Part shown: positions 1 to 7,327 of the stretch, in pieces
Position numbering within the stretch: position 1 is the stretch's first letter
Layout of the letters: every line of letters begins with the position of its first letter
Assembly (NCBI GenBank): GCA_050693155.1
Contig: JBOGWA010000111.1
Coordinates: forward strand, 1-16,259
From: JBOGWA01 sp050693155
GTDB taxonomy: Bacteria; Actinomycetota; UBA4738; CALAEC01
Length of the DNA: 16,259 nt
Direction: 5' to 3'
Program-made: the position numbers and the translations under genes
Notes under the pieces: model-generated
Told to the model about the DNA's origin: nothing
The model's input: only the letters and a program-made list of their open reading frames with translations
The model's database searches: none

Positions 1-16
1 GGGAGGAGGTGGTCTC

Positions 17-331
17 ATGGTCACGGTGAATGTCGTGGTCCTGGCCGGGCGGCTATCGGCGAACCCCGAGTTCGTCGAGATGCCGTCCGGCGACACGGTG
101 GCCCGACTCCGCCTCCAGGTCCCGGAAGACGGCAAGCGTGTCCTCCCTCTCCCGATCGCCGTCTGGGACCGGGTTCCGCGGAAGGGGTGTGAGCGCCTAG
201 CGAAAGGCGACTCCGTCATGGTCCGCGGTCACCTGGTCCGTCGGTTCTTCCGAGGACAGGGAGGCGGGAGGTCCATCACGGAGGTGATCGCGAGCGAGAT
301 CAAGAAGATGCCTGAGGCGGACGCCGCCTAG
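17..331 (+). CDS. ssb: Short SSB-like single-stranded DNA-binding protein (OB fold)
   Basis: A 104-residue protein resembling bacterial single-stranded DNA-binding proteins. What is seen: the N-terminal strand 'VNVVVLAGRLSANPEF' matches the SSB family start (VxLxGRLxxDPE), followed by 'VARLRLQV', an 'AVWD' segment and 'KGDSVMVRGHL', the usual order of OB-fold strands. SSBs normally run to 150-180 residues with a disordered linker and an acidic DDDIPF-like tip that recruits partner proteins. This one stops right after the OB fold, with no such tail, so it is likely a minor paralogue and not the housekeeping SSB. The ATG at 17 follows a strong Shine-Dalgarno (GGAGGAGG, 2-9), which fixes the start. 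No partner gene is visible to the left. The role of such short actinobacterial SSB homologues is not known to me. Confidence 0.8.
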   Translation: MVTVNVVVLAGRLSANPEFVEMPSGDTVARLRLQVPEDGKRVLPLPIAVWDRVPRKGCERLAKGDSVMVRGHLVRRFFRGQGGGRSITEVIASEIKKMPEADAA

Positions 332-395
332 CGCAGAGTGGGCGCCGGCCTGGCCCGAAAGCGCCAAGACGGGAGCTTCCAGTCTCCCGATCCCG

Positions 396-411
396 TAGAA
401 TCGGGCTGGTG
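396..411 (+). promoter_or_regulatory. Probable -10 box for a leaderless start (TAGAAT, then GTG)
   Basis: TAGAAT at 396-401 fits the TANNNT -10 consensus and lies exactly 7 bases before the GTG at 409, the spacing at which transcription would begin on the start codon. No Shine-Dalgarno precedes the GTG. No clear -35 is visible (the hexamer 17 bp upstream reads GAGCTT). Leaderless genes with this arrangement are common in actinobacteria. Confidence 0.55.
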
Positions 412-909
412 AACGGGCACGATCGGCAGGTCCGGTACGCACGCATCCTCGGTCTGGCCTTTGTGGCGCTGGGATTCATTGCCATCGGGCTTGGCTGGAA
501 CGGTGCGGCGCGGGTGGGATGCATTGACTGCCAGTTCCCGTACCTGCTTTCGGGAGGCGCGGTCGGTATCGGGCTGATCGTGTTCGGCATGGGGCTTCTG
601 CTTATTGCTCAGTTTCGCTCCGAGCGACTGAAGCTTGGCCAGCAGCTCGAGCAGCTCTCGACGTCGTTCTCTAAAGGCGCCGAATCCAACGGCGCGAAGG
701 CCCAGACGTCGGGCGACGGACGGGTAGTCGCCGGGCGCTCCACGTATCACCTTCCCGGGTGCCGGCTCGTCGAAGGGAAGGCAAGCCTTCAGTTCGTCAC
801 CGTAGAGGGCGCTCTCGAGAGCGGTCTCTCGCCCTGCCGCGTCTGCACCCCAGACAAGTCGCAGGCGAAGCGAAGGTCGCGCAAGAAGACCGCGGCGAAG
901 AAGTCGTAG
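409..909 (+). CDS. Two-TM membrane protein with C-terminal HCCC zinc-ribbon-like domain
   Basis: A 166-residue protein I cannot assign to a named family. Visible layout: TM helix at about 13-34; a short loop with a CxxC pair (C38, C41); TM helix at about 46-69; an amphipathic segment at 70-88; a flexible linker; a compact domain at about 105-148; then a very basic Lys/Arg tail (150-166). The domain reads 'YHLPGC' (H114, C118), then 'EGALESGLSPCRVCTP' (C143, C146). This pattern (YHxxxC, an 'A..G..PC..C.P' close) recurs as a small Cys/His zinc-binding module in unrelated bacterial proteins, including secreted nucleases. Metal binding is inferred from the four conserved-looking ligands. The GTG at 409 is chosen because a -10 box sits 7 bases ahead of it. 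The gene converges on livF, leaving 31 bases between them. Function unknown. The basic tail could bind nucleic acid or acidic lipid, but that is a guess. Confidence 0.75.
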   Translation: MNGHDRQVRYARILGLAFVALGFIAIGLGWNGAARVGCIDCQFPYLLSGGAVGIGLIVFGMGLLLIAQFRSERLKLGQQLEQLSTSFSKGAESNGAKAQTSGDGRVVAGRSTYHLPGCRLVEGKASLQFVTVEGALESGLSPCRVCTPDKSQAKRRSRKKTAAKKS

Positions 910-940
910 CGAGAGCTTCTCTCTGGCCGGCGACGTAGAC

Positions 941-1651
941 CTAGGCTCCCAGGTAGGCCTCGCGCAGCTCCTTCTGCTTGAGGACGTCCGAGCCCTTTCC
1001 CTGGAAGATCACTCGCCCCTTCTCCATGACAAACGCCCGATCCGCGTACCGCAGCGCGCCCGCGTTCTGCTCGACCATGATCACCGTCACGCCTTCGCCG
1101 TTGATTCGGTGCACCGTCTGGAAAACTTCCTGGGCAAGCTTCGGGGAGAGGCCGAGTGAGGCTTCATCGATGAGGAGCAGGCGGGGATCCGCCATGAGTC
1201 CTCGCCCGATCGCGAGCATCTGCTGCTCACCGCCGGAAAGCGTGCCCGCGAGTTGAGTCCGCCGCTCGGCCAGCCGCGGGAACACTTCGAAGACGCGCTC
1301 GATGTTCTTCTTGAAGAGCTTCGCGTCGCGGCGCTTCGGCCACGCCCCAAGGCGCAGGTTGTTCTGCACCGAAAGGGCCGGGAACACGCGGCGGCCCTCC
1401 GGGACGAGCACCAGCCCCTTTTCGACCAGGGCCTTGGTGTCCTGTCTCTCGATCCGCTGACCGTCGTAGCGGATCTGCCCGACCCACGGACGCATGAGGC
1501 CCGCCACCGAGATCATCGTCGTCGTCTTCCCGGCGCCGTTCAGTCCGACGAGAACGGCCGTCGCGCCCTCCTCGACCTCGAGGTCGACCCCGTGAAGCAC
1601 CGGGACGACGCCGTAGCCGGTCCGGAGATCGTCGATCTCAAGAAGCGGCAA
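941..1651 (-). CDS. livF: Branched-chain amino acid-type ABC importer, ATPase LivF
   Basis: One of two ATPases that drive the HAAT-family importer from the cytoplasmic face. All ABC landmarks are present in 236 residues, the normal LivF length: Walker A 'GLNGAGKT' (36-43), 'VPEGRRVFP' (83-91), which replaces the Q-loop in LivF proteins, signature 'LSGGEQ' (138-143), Walker B with D162/E163, and 'VEQN' in the switch position, also usual for LivF. The tetrad after Walker B reads DEAS in place of the usual DEPS. The start codon is TTG at 1651, supported by GGAG four bases upstream and by the family start 'LLEIDDLRTGYG'. It overlaps the end of livG by 14 bases, so the two are probably translationally coupled. 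It is the last gene of the minus-strand operon. Confidence 0.95.
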   Translation of the reverse strand: MPLLEIDDLRTGYGVVPVLHGVDLEVEEGATAVLVGLNGAGKTTTMISVAGLMRPWVGQIRYDGQRIERQDTKALVEKGLVLVPEGRRVFPALSVQNNLRLGAWPKRRDAKLFKKNIERVFEVFPRLAERRTQLAGTLSGGEQQMLAIGRGLMADPRLLLIDEASLGLSPKLAQEVFQTVHRINGEGVTVIMVEQNAGALRYADRAFVMEKGRVIFQGKGSDVLKQKELREAYLGA

Positions 1652-2423
1652 CGGTCTCCGCCTCCTCTCCCAGGTACGCGGCGATTACCTCGGGGTGCCG
1701 CTGGATCTCTTTCGGCTCTCCCTTCGCTAGCAGGCGGCCAAAGTTCAGCACATAGACGTAGTCGCAGACGCCCACGACGAGGGGAACGTGATGCTCGATC
1801 ATCAGAATGGTCAGATTGAGCGAGTCGCGGAGAAAGGTCAGCGTCTCGCCGAGTTGATGCGCCTCCTCCGGGCTCATCCCCGAGGACGGCTCGTCGAGCA
1901 GCAGCACGTCGGGGTCGGTCGCGAGCGCCATCGCGAGGTCGGCGAGTTTCTGCGTTCCGTACGGCAGGCCGCCCGTGAGCTCGTCGGCGACCGGGACGAG
2001 CCCGAGGAAGTCGAGGATCTCCATCGCGTTTCGCCTGAGCTCCCGTTCTTCGAGGAAGGACGCAGGGAAACCGAGCATCCCGGCGATCGGCCCGTACCGA
2101 ACGTGATGATGCTGGGCGGTCATCACGTTCTCGATGATCGTGAGGCTCGATACGACGCCGAGGTTCTGCCAGGTCCGCCCAATGCCCAGGGACGTCCGCT
2201 TGTGCGTCGGGATCTTGCTCACGTTCCGACCGCGGTAGATGACCGTGCCCCGGTCGGGTTTGTAGATGCCGGTCAGGCAGTTGTAGAAGGTCGTCTTGCC
2301 CGCGCCGTTTGGCCCGATGAGCCCGACGATCTCCCACTCTCCGACGTCCACGTCCACGCCCTCGAGCGCCTGCAGACCCCCGAAGCGAATCGACATGTCT
2401 CGAATCTCCAGCACCTGGGTCAT
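1638..2423 (-). CDS. livG: Branched-chain amino acid-type ABC importer, ATPase LivG
   Basis: The second ATPase of the importer, 261 residues. Walker A 'GPNGAGKT' (37-44), Q-loop Q86 in 'GRTWQNL', Walker B 'VLLLDEP' (D177, E178), and switch His H211 in 'MIEHH' are intact. The 'RTWQN' Q-loop and the C-terminal 'GEPKEIQRHPEVIAAYLG' segment are typical of LivG. The signature reads 'LPYGTQKLADLA' (from 153), where LivG normally has 'LSYGQQRRLEIA', so the Ser of the ABC signature is Pro. The ATG at 2423 overlaps the livM stop in an ATGA junction, preceded by AAAAGG. It should pair with LivF under the LivH/LivM permeases. Confidence 0.95.
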   Translation of the reverse strand: MTQVLEIRDMSIRFGGLQALEGVDVDVGEWEIVGLIGPNGAGKTTFYNCLTGIYKPDRGTVIYRGRNVSKIPTHKRTSLGIGRTWQNLGVVSSLTIIENVMTAQHHHVRYGPIAGMLGFPASFLEERELRRNAMEILDFLGLVPVADELTGGLPYGTQKLADLAMALATDPDVLLLDEPSSGMSPEEAHQLGETLTFLRDSLNLTILMIEHHVPLVVGVCDYVYVLNFGRLLAKGEPKEIQRHPEVIAAYLGEEAETVAAS

Positions 2424-3535
2424 GCCTTTTCACCCGAGCTGGACTTCGGTGACTCTTCGCCGGTCTCATCGGTCAGCGTCACGTGGCGTTCGCGCACATA
2501 GAACCGGCCACCGGCAAGCCACCTGCGCAGAGGGAGGAGCTGCTGTCCGATACCGCCCTGGTACAGGGTGAGCGTGAGAATCAGCAGGAGCGCCCCAATG
2601 AGCGGTGTGAGGATTTGGACGATCACGTCTCCAAGGATTGGGACCCGGAACGAGGTTGCTGGTAGCAGGAATGGGAAGATCGCGAAGAAGGCCGAACCCA
2701 TCACGACGCCGGCGCGGGAACCGAGCCCGCCGACGACCGCCATGAGAATCCATACGAGTGCCGTCTGGAGTTGGAAGTCGAGCGCCTGAACGAACTCGTT
2801 CCGGTGTGCGAAGAGCGCCCCGGCCACCCCGGCGAGCATGCCGCTCGTCACGAACGCCAGGAGCTTGTAGGCGGTGACGTTGACGCCGAGCGTTGCGGCC
2901 ACGCGCTCGTCGTTTCTGAGAGAGACGATCGCTCGTCCCGCCTTGCTCTTCACCAGCCTCCAGTCGACGTAGAGAAAGAGAGCGAGGAGGATGAAGCAGA
3001 GGTACGCGTAGGCTTGCTCCGATTGAAAGGCCGATGGGCGGGGAGCGGCCGCCCCCGCGCCCCCGCCGGTGAAGTCGCGCCAGTTGAACACCGTCGTTTC
3101 GGCCATGAGGCCGAACGCCAACGTGATCAGCGCGAGGTAGAGGCCCCGGATCCGAAGCGCGACGAGTCCGAGCACCAGCGCCAGGGCACCTCCCATAACA
3201 CCCGCGAGCGGGAGCGCGAAGAAAAAGCCGAGGCCGGCTTGAGTGACGATGTACGACGAGATAAAGGCGCCGATGCCGACGAAGGCCTGGTGACCCAAAG
3301 AGATCTGCCCGGCGTGGCCGGTAATGATGTTCACCGAGAGACCGATGATGCCGTAGATGGCAGCGAGCGAGATCCGCCGGTCCCATGTGCTGTCGAGGAC
3401 GAGCGGCGCGAGGAGTACGAGAGCGACGATGAATGCCGCCACGAGCGCCCGGCCGCCGATCCCGAGCCGGCTCGGCCGGAACTTCCCAGCAGCCGGAACG
3501 GCGCCGACCGTGGCGTCCTCGACCGCCACCGCCAC
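2420..3535 (-). CDS. livM: Branched-chain amino acid-type ABC importer, permease LivM
   Basis: Integral membrane permease of the importer, 371 residues. The family hallmark 'TGHAGQISLGHQAFVGIG' is at 72-89, and the cytoplasmic coupling loop 'GRAIVSLRNDERVAATLG' precedes 'LAGVAGALFAHRNEFV'. Several long hydrophobic segments give roughly nine membrane spans. It has a ~28-residue hydrophilic N-terminal extension and a polar C-terminal tail. A Gly/Ala/Pro-rich insert 'TGGGAGAAAPRP' sits in a loop where LivM proteins vary. The start is GTG at 3535, directly abutting the livH stop (TAG then GTG, no gap), with GGAGG upstream inside the end of livH. It should heterodimerise with LivH. Confidence 0.95.
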   Translation of the reverse strand: MAVAVEDATVGAVPAAGKFRPSRLGIGGRALVAAFIVALVLLAPLVLDSTWDRRISLAAIYGIIGLSVNIITGHAGQISLGHQAFVGIGAFISSYIVTQAGLGFFFALPLAGVMGGALALVLGLVALRIRGLYLALITLAFGLMAETTVFNWRDFTGGGAGAAAPRPSAFQSEQAYAYLCFILLALFLYVDWRLVKSKAGRAIVSLRNDERVAATLGVNVTAYKLLAFVTSGMLAGVAGALFAHRNEFVQALDFQLQTALVWILMAVVGGLGSRAGVVMGSAFFAIFPFLLPATSFRVPILGDVIVQILTPLIGALLLILTLTLYQGGIGQQLLPLRRWLAGGRFYVRERHVTLTDETGEESPKSSSGEKA

Positions 3536-4408
3536 CTACGCCTCCGCCCCGAGGAGCCCCTGCGGCCGGATGAGGAGCACGAGCAGCAGCAGCATGAAGA
3601 CCGTGAGCTCTGAGGAGCCGGGGATTCCCAGCTGCTGGCCCAGGAAATAGATTCCCAGGTTCTGCGCGATGCCTACAAGCTCTCCACCGAGGAAGGCTCC
3701 CGGAAGGCTCGTCATTCCCCCGAGGACTGCGGCGGTGAAGGCGGGGACGAGCGACGTTGCCGTCATGAAGCCCGGCCCGAATACGCTGATCGGCGCCTGG
3801 AGAAGCCCGGCAACTCCTCCGAGGAGCGCGGCGAACCCCCAGATGAATCGCGACATTCCCGGGACGCTGATCCCGACGATCCTGGTGGCGAGCGCGTCCT
3901 GCGAGGTGGCGAGAACCGCGAGTCCCAGATTCGTCCTGGAGAAGAAGTAGGCAAGGAGGATGGCGAGCCCGCCGAGCACGACAACGACGAGAATCTGCTG
4001 GAGTGCGATTCCGGCGCCGAGGATCGTCACCGGGTCGCCTTGAATCGCGGGCTCGAGAACGCGACCCTCGGCCTCTGCCACGACGAGCGTGACTCCAATG
4101 ATGAACAGTGCGACGCCAACCGTCGCCACGAGGACCGTGATGCGTGAGGCATTGAAGAGCGGACGCACGACGAGGCGCTCGACGATCAGGCCGAGCGCCA
4201 CGGAGCAGGCGAGGGCGGCGAGAACGGCCACCCCGTACGGCAAGCCGGCGTTCGCGAACAGGGCCCAGGCGACGAAGGCTGCAACGGTGCCGAACTCGCC
4301 CTGGGCGAAGTTGAAGACACGGGTTCCCTTGTAGACGAGAACGAGCCCCACCGCGACCAGGCCGTAGACGGCTCCCTGGAACAGCCCGATGACCGTGAAC
4401 TTCAGCAT
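3536..4408 (-). CDS. livH: Branched-chain amino acid-type ABC importer, permease LivH
   Basis: Membrane permease, 290 residues, the usual LivH length. Signature segments: 'GLFQGAVYGLVAVGLVLVYKG' near the N-terminus (9-28 and on), 'VFNFAQGEFG' at 31-40, and the coupling loop 'LAVLATSQDALATRIVGI' facing the ATPases. Alternating hydrophobic stretches fit about eight membrane spans. The ATG at 4408 fits the family start. The nearest Shine-Dalgarno (AAGGAG) is 13 bases away, rather far, and no nearer in-frame start exists. It follows the receptor genes after a 145-base gap that contains a hairpin, then runs without gap into livM. Confidence 0.95.
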   Translation of the reverse strand: MLKFTVIGLFQGAVYGLVAVGLVLVYKGTRVFNFAQGEFGTVAAFVAWALFANAGLPYGVAVLAALACSVALGLIVERLVVRPLFNASRITVLVATVGVALFIIGVTLVVAEAEGRVLEPAIQGDPVTILGAGIALQQILVVVVLGGLAILLAYFFSRTNLGLAVLATSQDALATRIVGISVPGMSRFIWGFAALLGGVAGLLQAPISVFGPGFMTATSLVPAFTAAVLGGMTSLPGAFLGGELVGIAQNLGIYFLGQQLGIPGSSELTVFMLLLLVLLIRPQGLLGAEA

Positions 4409-4553
4409 TTCGGTGTCATGACTCCTTCGCCTGAGCGGGCATCAGGGAACCTAGCACGCCGACGGGCGTGGGAGGAACTTAGGGGTCCGGGGATCAGCTC
4501 GCCGGGGGTGACGCCGCGGATGAACGGAAGGCGAGCGAATCCCCCAGTCGAGA
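4409..4553 (-). other. Gap between receptor and permease genes, with hairpin at 4455-4470
   Basis: The only sizeable gap inside the Liv operon. It contains a perfect 6-bp inverted repeat, CACGCC (4455-4460) and GGCGTG (4465-4470), with loop GACG. No U-run follows on the minus strand, so it is not a classical intrinsic terminator. In other importers a hairpin in this place stabilises the receptor mRNA or reduces read-through so that receptor outnumbers permease. That role is inferred here. No ORF with coding character was seen in the gap. Confidence 0.4.
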
Positions 4554-5918
4554 CTAGAAGGAGTCCTTGAACGCCGCTTCGGTGACGTAGTGACCGCCGC
4601 CGCCCTCGCAGACGTTTCGCAGGACGTGGACCTGCTTCGCGCCGAAGTGATCGTCGGGGCTGTACGCGATGTCGGGGAGAACGCCGGTCTTGAAGGGCGA
4701 CTGCGCGGTGGCGGCGATGAAGCCTTCACGCGTGAGATTCCCGCCACCGAGATCGAAGGCGTTCTGGAGCTGCTGATGTACCACCTTTGAGAGTCCCCAG
4801 AGGAGGAACTCGATGTCGTCGGCCCCCCCGACCTTCCGGAACGCGGGGTCGAAGTCGTTGGAATCGGCAAACGCCGGGGCGGGGGAGAAGAACCGGGCGC
4901 CTTCGGTCCCTCCGCTCTGGCAACCGAGATTCGCCACCTGATCCAGTCCCACCGAGATGCCGACTCCCGCGTATTGCGGGTTGCACTTGGCGGCGCCGGC
5001 CATCTCCAGGTAGTACGAGGGGGCGACCAGGGGGTAGACGACGTCGAAGTTCTTCTGGGGGCCGGTGCAGAGGTTCCCGGCCATGCTCGATCCTCGCTCG
5101 TTCTTCGCGGGCCGGTACACCTCGACCCCGGGAAAGGCGCTGGTGAAGGCGTCGACCGCGTCGTCGAAGTTAGGCGTGTCGGTGTGAACCAGAGCGACGC
5201 GACTCGCGTCGGTGACCTTCAGGACATTCTTGACGTACTGAGCGAGCAGGGCTCCCTGCTGTGCGTAGGACATCGAGAGAGCGAAGTAGTTCGGCAGACT
5301 CCGCATGCCGATCTCCGTCGTGCCGACCGAGAGGTACGGAACACCGCGGCTCGCCGCGTACTGCGCGCACGCCTGGATCTGATCAGTCCCGCCGCCGCCG
5401 ATGAGGAGAAACGCGCCCTGCTGCTCCGCCATCTGCTGGCACACGTCTCTGGCATGTGAGGGGTTGTACTGGTCGTCGGCGAAGAGGACCTTCACCTGCC
5501 GGCCCTCGATGGTGATCGGCTTCCCGTTGTCCCCCTTGAGCCAGTAGAGATCCTTCCCGCGGGTGAACGACTCCGCGCGAAGCGGGGCGGCTCCGGTGAG
5601 CGGGGCATGGATCGCGATCGTGATCGTGGTCTCGGTGACGCCGGTCGAGTCGCCGCTCGTGGGAACCGATGTCGCGCTTCCGGTGGCGCCTCCGCTTCCG
5701 GTGGCGCCTCCACCCCCGTCACCAGCACCCCCGCCAGCTCCCGATGTGTCGGCGAGCGCTGTCCCTTCGGTGGTCGCGGTTCCCTCGGTGACGCTTCCTG
5801 CGAGCGTTCCGGCTGCCTCGCCCTGGGCGACAGCCAGATCGTGAACTCCCGCGTACTGCCCGCACGCGGCGGCCAGGAACGCGAAAGCCACAAGGCCGAT
5901 TACGTAGTGCTTCTTCAT
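4554..5918 (-). CDS. livK: Liv-type solute-binding lipoprotein, copy 2 (Peripla_BP_6-like)
   Basis: Extracytoplasmic receptor that would deliver substrate to LivHM, 454 residues. A lipoprotein signal is clear: positive N-terminus, hydrophobic core, lipobox 'LAAAC' with Cys19. Residues 31-90 form an unusually long Gly/Ser/Thr/Ala-rich tether, and the ligand domain starts near 'TITIAIHAPLTG' (98-109), typical of type I periplasmic-fold Liv receptors. 'LIGGGGTDQIQA' and 'VYPLVAPSYYLEMAG' fit this fold. Six Cys occur in the ligand domain, all shared with the neighbouring copy. From residue 91 on it differs from that copy at about 36 of 364 positions (counted by eye), while signal and tether differ far more. 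The ligand cannot be told from sequence: branched-chain amino acids, other amino acids, amides or urea are possible. The gene lies 41 bases after copy 1; GAGGAGG precedes the ATG by about 11 bases. Confidence 0.92.
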   Translation of the reverse strand: MKKHYVIGLVAFAFLAAACGQYAGVHDLAVAQGEAAGTLAGSVTEGTATTEGTALADTSGAGGGAGDGGGGATGSGGATGSATSVPTSGDSTGVTETTITIAIHAPLTGAAPLRAESFTRGKDLYWLKGDNGKPITIEGRQVKVLFADDQYNPSHARDVCQQMAEQQGAFLLIGGGGTDQIQACAQYAASRGVPYLSVGTTEIGMRSLPNYFALSMSYAQQGALLAQYVKNVLKVTDASRVALVHTDTPNFDDAVDAFTSAFPGVEVYRPAKNERGSSMAGNLCTGPQKNFDVVYPLVAPSYYLEMAGAAKCNPQYAGVGISVGLDQVANLGCQSGGTEGARFFSPAPAFADSNDFDPAFRKVGGADDIEFLLWGLSKVVHQQLQNAFDLGGGNLTREGFIAATAQSPFKTGVLPDIAYSPDDHFGAKQVHVLRNVCEGGGGHYVTEAAFKDSF

Positions 5919-5959
5919 CGTCTGTGCGGCCTCCTCGTTTCCTCGCAGACTCGCGCGTC

Positions 5960-7327
5960 CTAGAAGGAGTCCTTGAACGCGGCCTCGGTCACGTAGTGGC
6001 CGCCACCGCCCTCGCAGACGTTTCGCAGGACGTGCACCTGCTTCGCGCCGAAGTGATCGTCGAGGGTGTACGCGATGTCGGGGTAGAGCCCGGTCTTGAA
6101 GGATGATTGCTCGGTCGCAGCGATGAAGCCCTCACGCGTCAGGGTTCCGTCGCCAAGATCGAAGGCGTTCTGAAGCACTTGATGGAGCACTTTGGAGAGC
6201 GACCACAGCAGGAACTCGATGTCGTCCTCCCCACCGGCCTGTCGGAACGCCGGGTCGAAGTCATCGGAATCGGCGAACGCGGGGGCGGGGGAGAAGAACC
6301 TGGCGCCCTCGGTCCCACCGCTCTGGCAACCGAGATTCGCCACCTGGTCGATGCCTATCGAGATGCCGACCCCCGCGTACTGCGGGTTGCACTTCGCGGC
6401 GCCGGCCATCTCCAGGTAGTACGAGGGGGCGACGAGAGGGTAGACGACGTCGAAGTTCTTCTGGGGGCCGGTGCAAAGGTTTCCCGCCATGCTCGACCCG
6501 CGCTCGTTCTTCGCGGGCCGGAAGACCGTAACGCCGGGGAATGCGTTGGTGAACGCATCGACCGCGTCGTCGAAGTTTGGGGTGTCGGTGTGAACGAGCG
6601 CCACGCGGCTCGCGTCGGTGACTTTCAGGACCTTCTTGACGTACTGGGCGAGCAGGGTTCCCTGCTGGGCATAGGACATTGAGAGCGCGAAGTAGTTCGG
6701 CAGGCTTCGCATGCCGATCTCGGTGACGCCCGCGGAGAGATAGGGGATCCCCCGGCTCGCGGAATACTGGGCGCACGCTTGGATCTGGTCAGTCCCGCCG
6801 CCGCCGATGAGGAGAAACGCGTTCTGCTGCTCTGCCATCTGCTGGCAGACGTCCCTGGCATGTGAGGGGTTGTACTGGTCGTCGGAGAAGACGACCTTCA
6901 CCTGCCGACCCTCGATGAGGACCGGCTTCCCGTTGTTGCCCTTCTGCCAGTAGAGATCCTTGCCGCGGTTGAAGGACTCCGCGCGCAGCGGGGCGGCGCC
7001 CGTGAGCGGGGCATGGATCGCGATCGTGATTGTGGTATCGGTGACGCCGGTCGAGTCGCCGGTCGTGGGAACCGACGCCCCACTCCCGGTCGACTCTCCA
7101 CTGCCGGAGGTGACGCCGCCACCGGATTGTGCGCCTCCGCCGGAGCCCGTCGTGTCGGCCAGTGCGGTGTCGCCGACGCTCGTCGAGCCCTCGGTGACGC
7201 TTCCCGCCAGGGCTCCGGTCGTCTGACCCTGGGCGACGGCCTGTTGGTGTACGCCGGAGTACTGGCCGCACGCCGCTGCCAAGAACGCAAAGGCAACCAG
7301 TCCGGCAAGAACGGTTCTTCTCGTCAT
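5960..7327 (-). CDS. livK: Liv-type solute-binding lipoprotein, copy 1 (Peripla_BP_6-like)
   Basis: The first of two tandem receptors, 455 residues from the ATG at 7327. That start is chosen over an upstream in-frame one at 7363 because it gives a proper lipoprotein signal ('MTRRTVLAGLVAFAFLAAAC', Cys20), has GGAGAGG just ahead, and forms an ATGA overlap with the upstream gene. A Gly/Ser/Thr-rich tether (about 32-91) leads to a type I periplasmic-binding fold starting at 'TITIAIHAPLTG'. It is about 90% identical to copy 2 over the ligand domain, down to the last residues 'TEAAFKDSF' and the TAG stop. Differences such as 'YLSAGVTEIG' versus 'YLSVGTTEIG' may touch the binding site. Synonymous differences are also common, so the duplication is not brand new. 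It is translationally coupled to the membrane-anchored protein before it, which suggests joint function. Confidence 0.92.
   Translation of the reverse strand: MTRRTVLAGLVAFAFLAAACGQYSGVHQQAVAQGQTTGALAGSVTEGSTSVGDTALADTTGSGGGAQSGGGVTSGSGESTGSGASVPTTGDSTGVTDTTITIAIHAPLTGAAPLRAESFNRGKDLYWQKGNNGKPVLIEGRQVKVVFSDDQYNPSHARDVCQQMAEQQNAFLLIGGGGTDQIQACAQYSASRGIPYLSAGVTEIGMRSLPNYFALSMSYAQQGTLLAQYVKKVLKVTDASRVALVHTDTPNFDDAVDAFTNAFPGVTVFRPAKNERGSSMAGNLCTGPQKNFDVVYPLVAPSYYLEMAGAAKCNPQYAGVGISIGIDQVANLGCQSGGTEGARFFSPAPAFADSDDFDPAFRQAGGEDDIEFLLWSLSKVLHQVLQNAFDLGDGTLTREGFIAATEQSSFKTGLYPDIAYTLDDHFGAKQVHVLRNVCEGGGGHYVTEAAFKDSF

Noticed and set aside
911..923. GAGAG-CTT-CTCTC hairpin between the convergent zinc-module gene and livF
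   Set aside because: The 5-bp stem with a 3-base loop and no U-run is too weak to call a terminator.
4554..7327. Long direct repeat suggesting a repeat element or CRISPR-like array
   Set aside because: The similarity is explained by two paralogous receptor genes. There are no short regularly spaced repeats.
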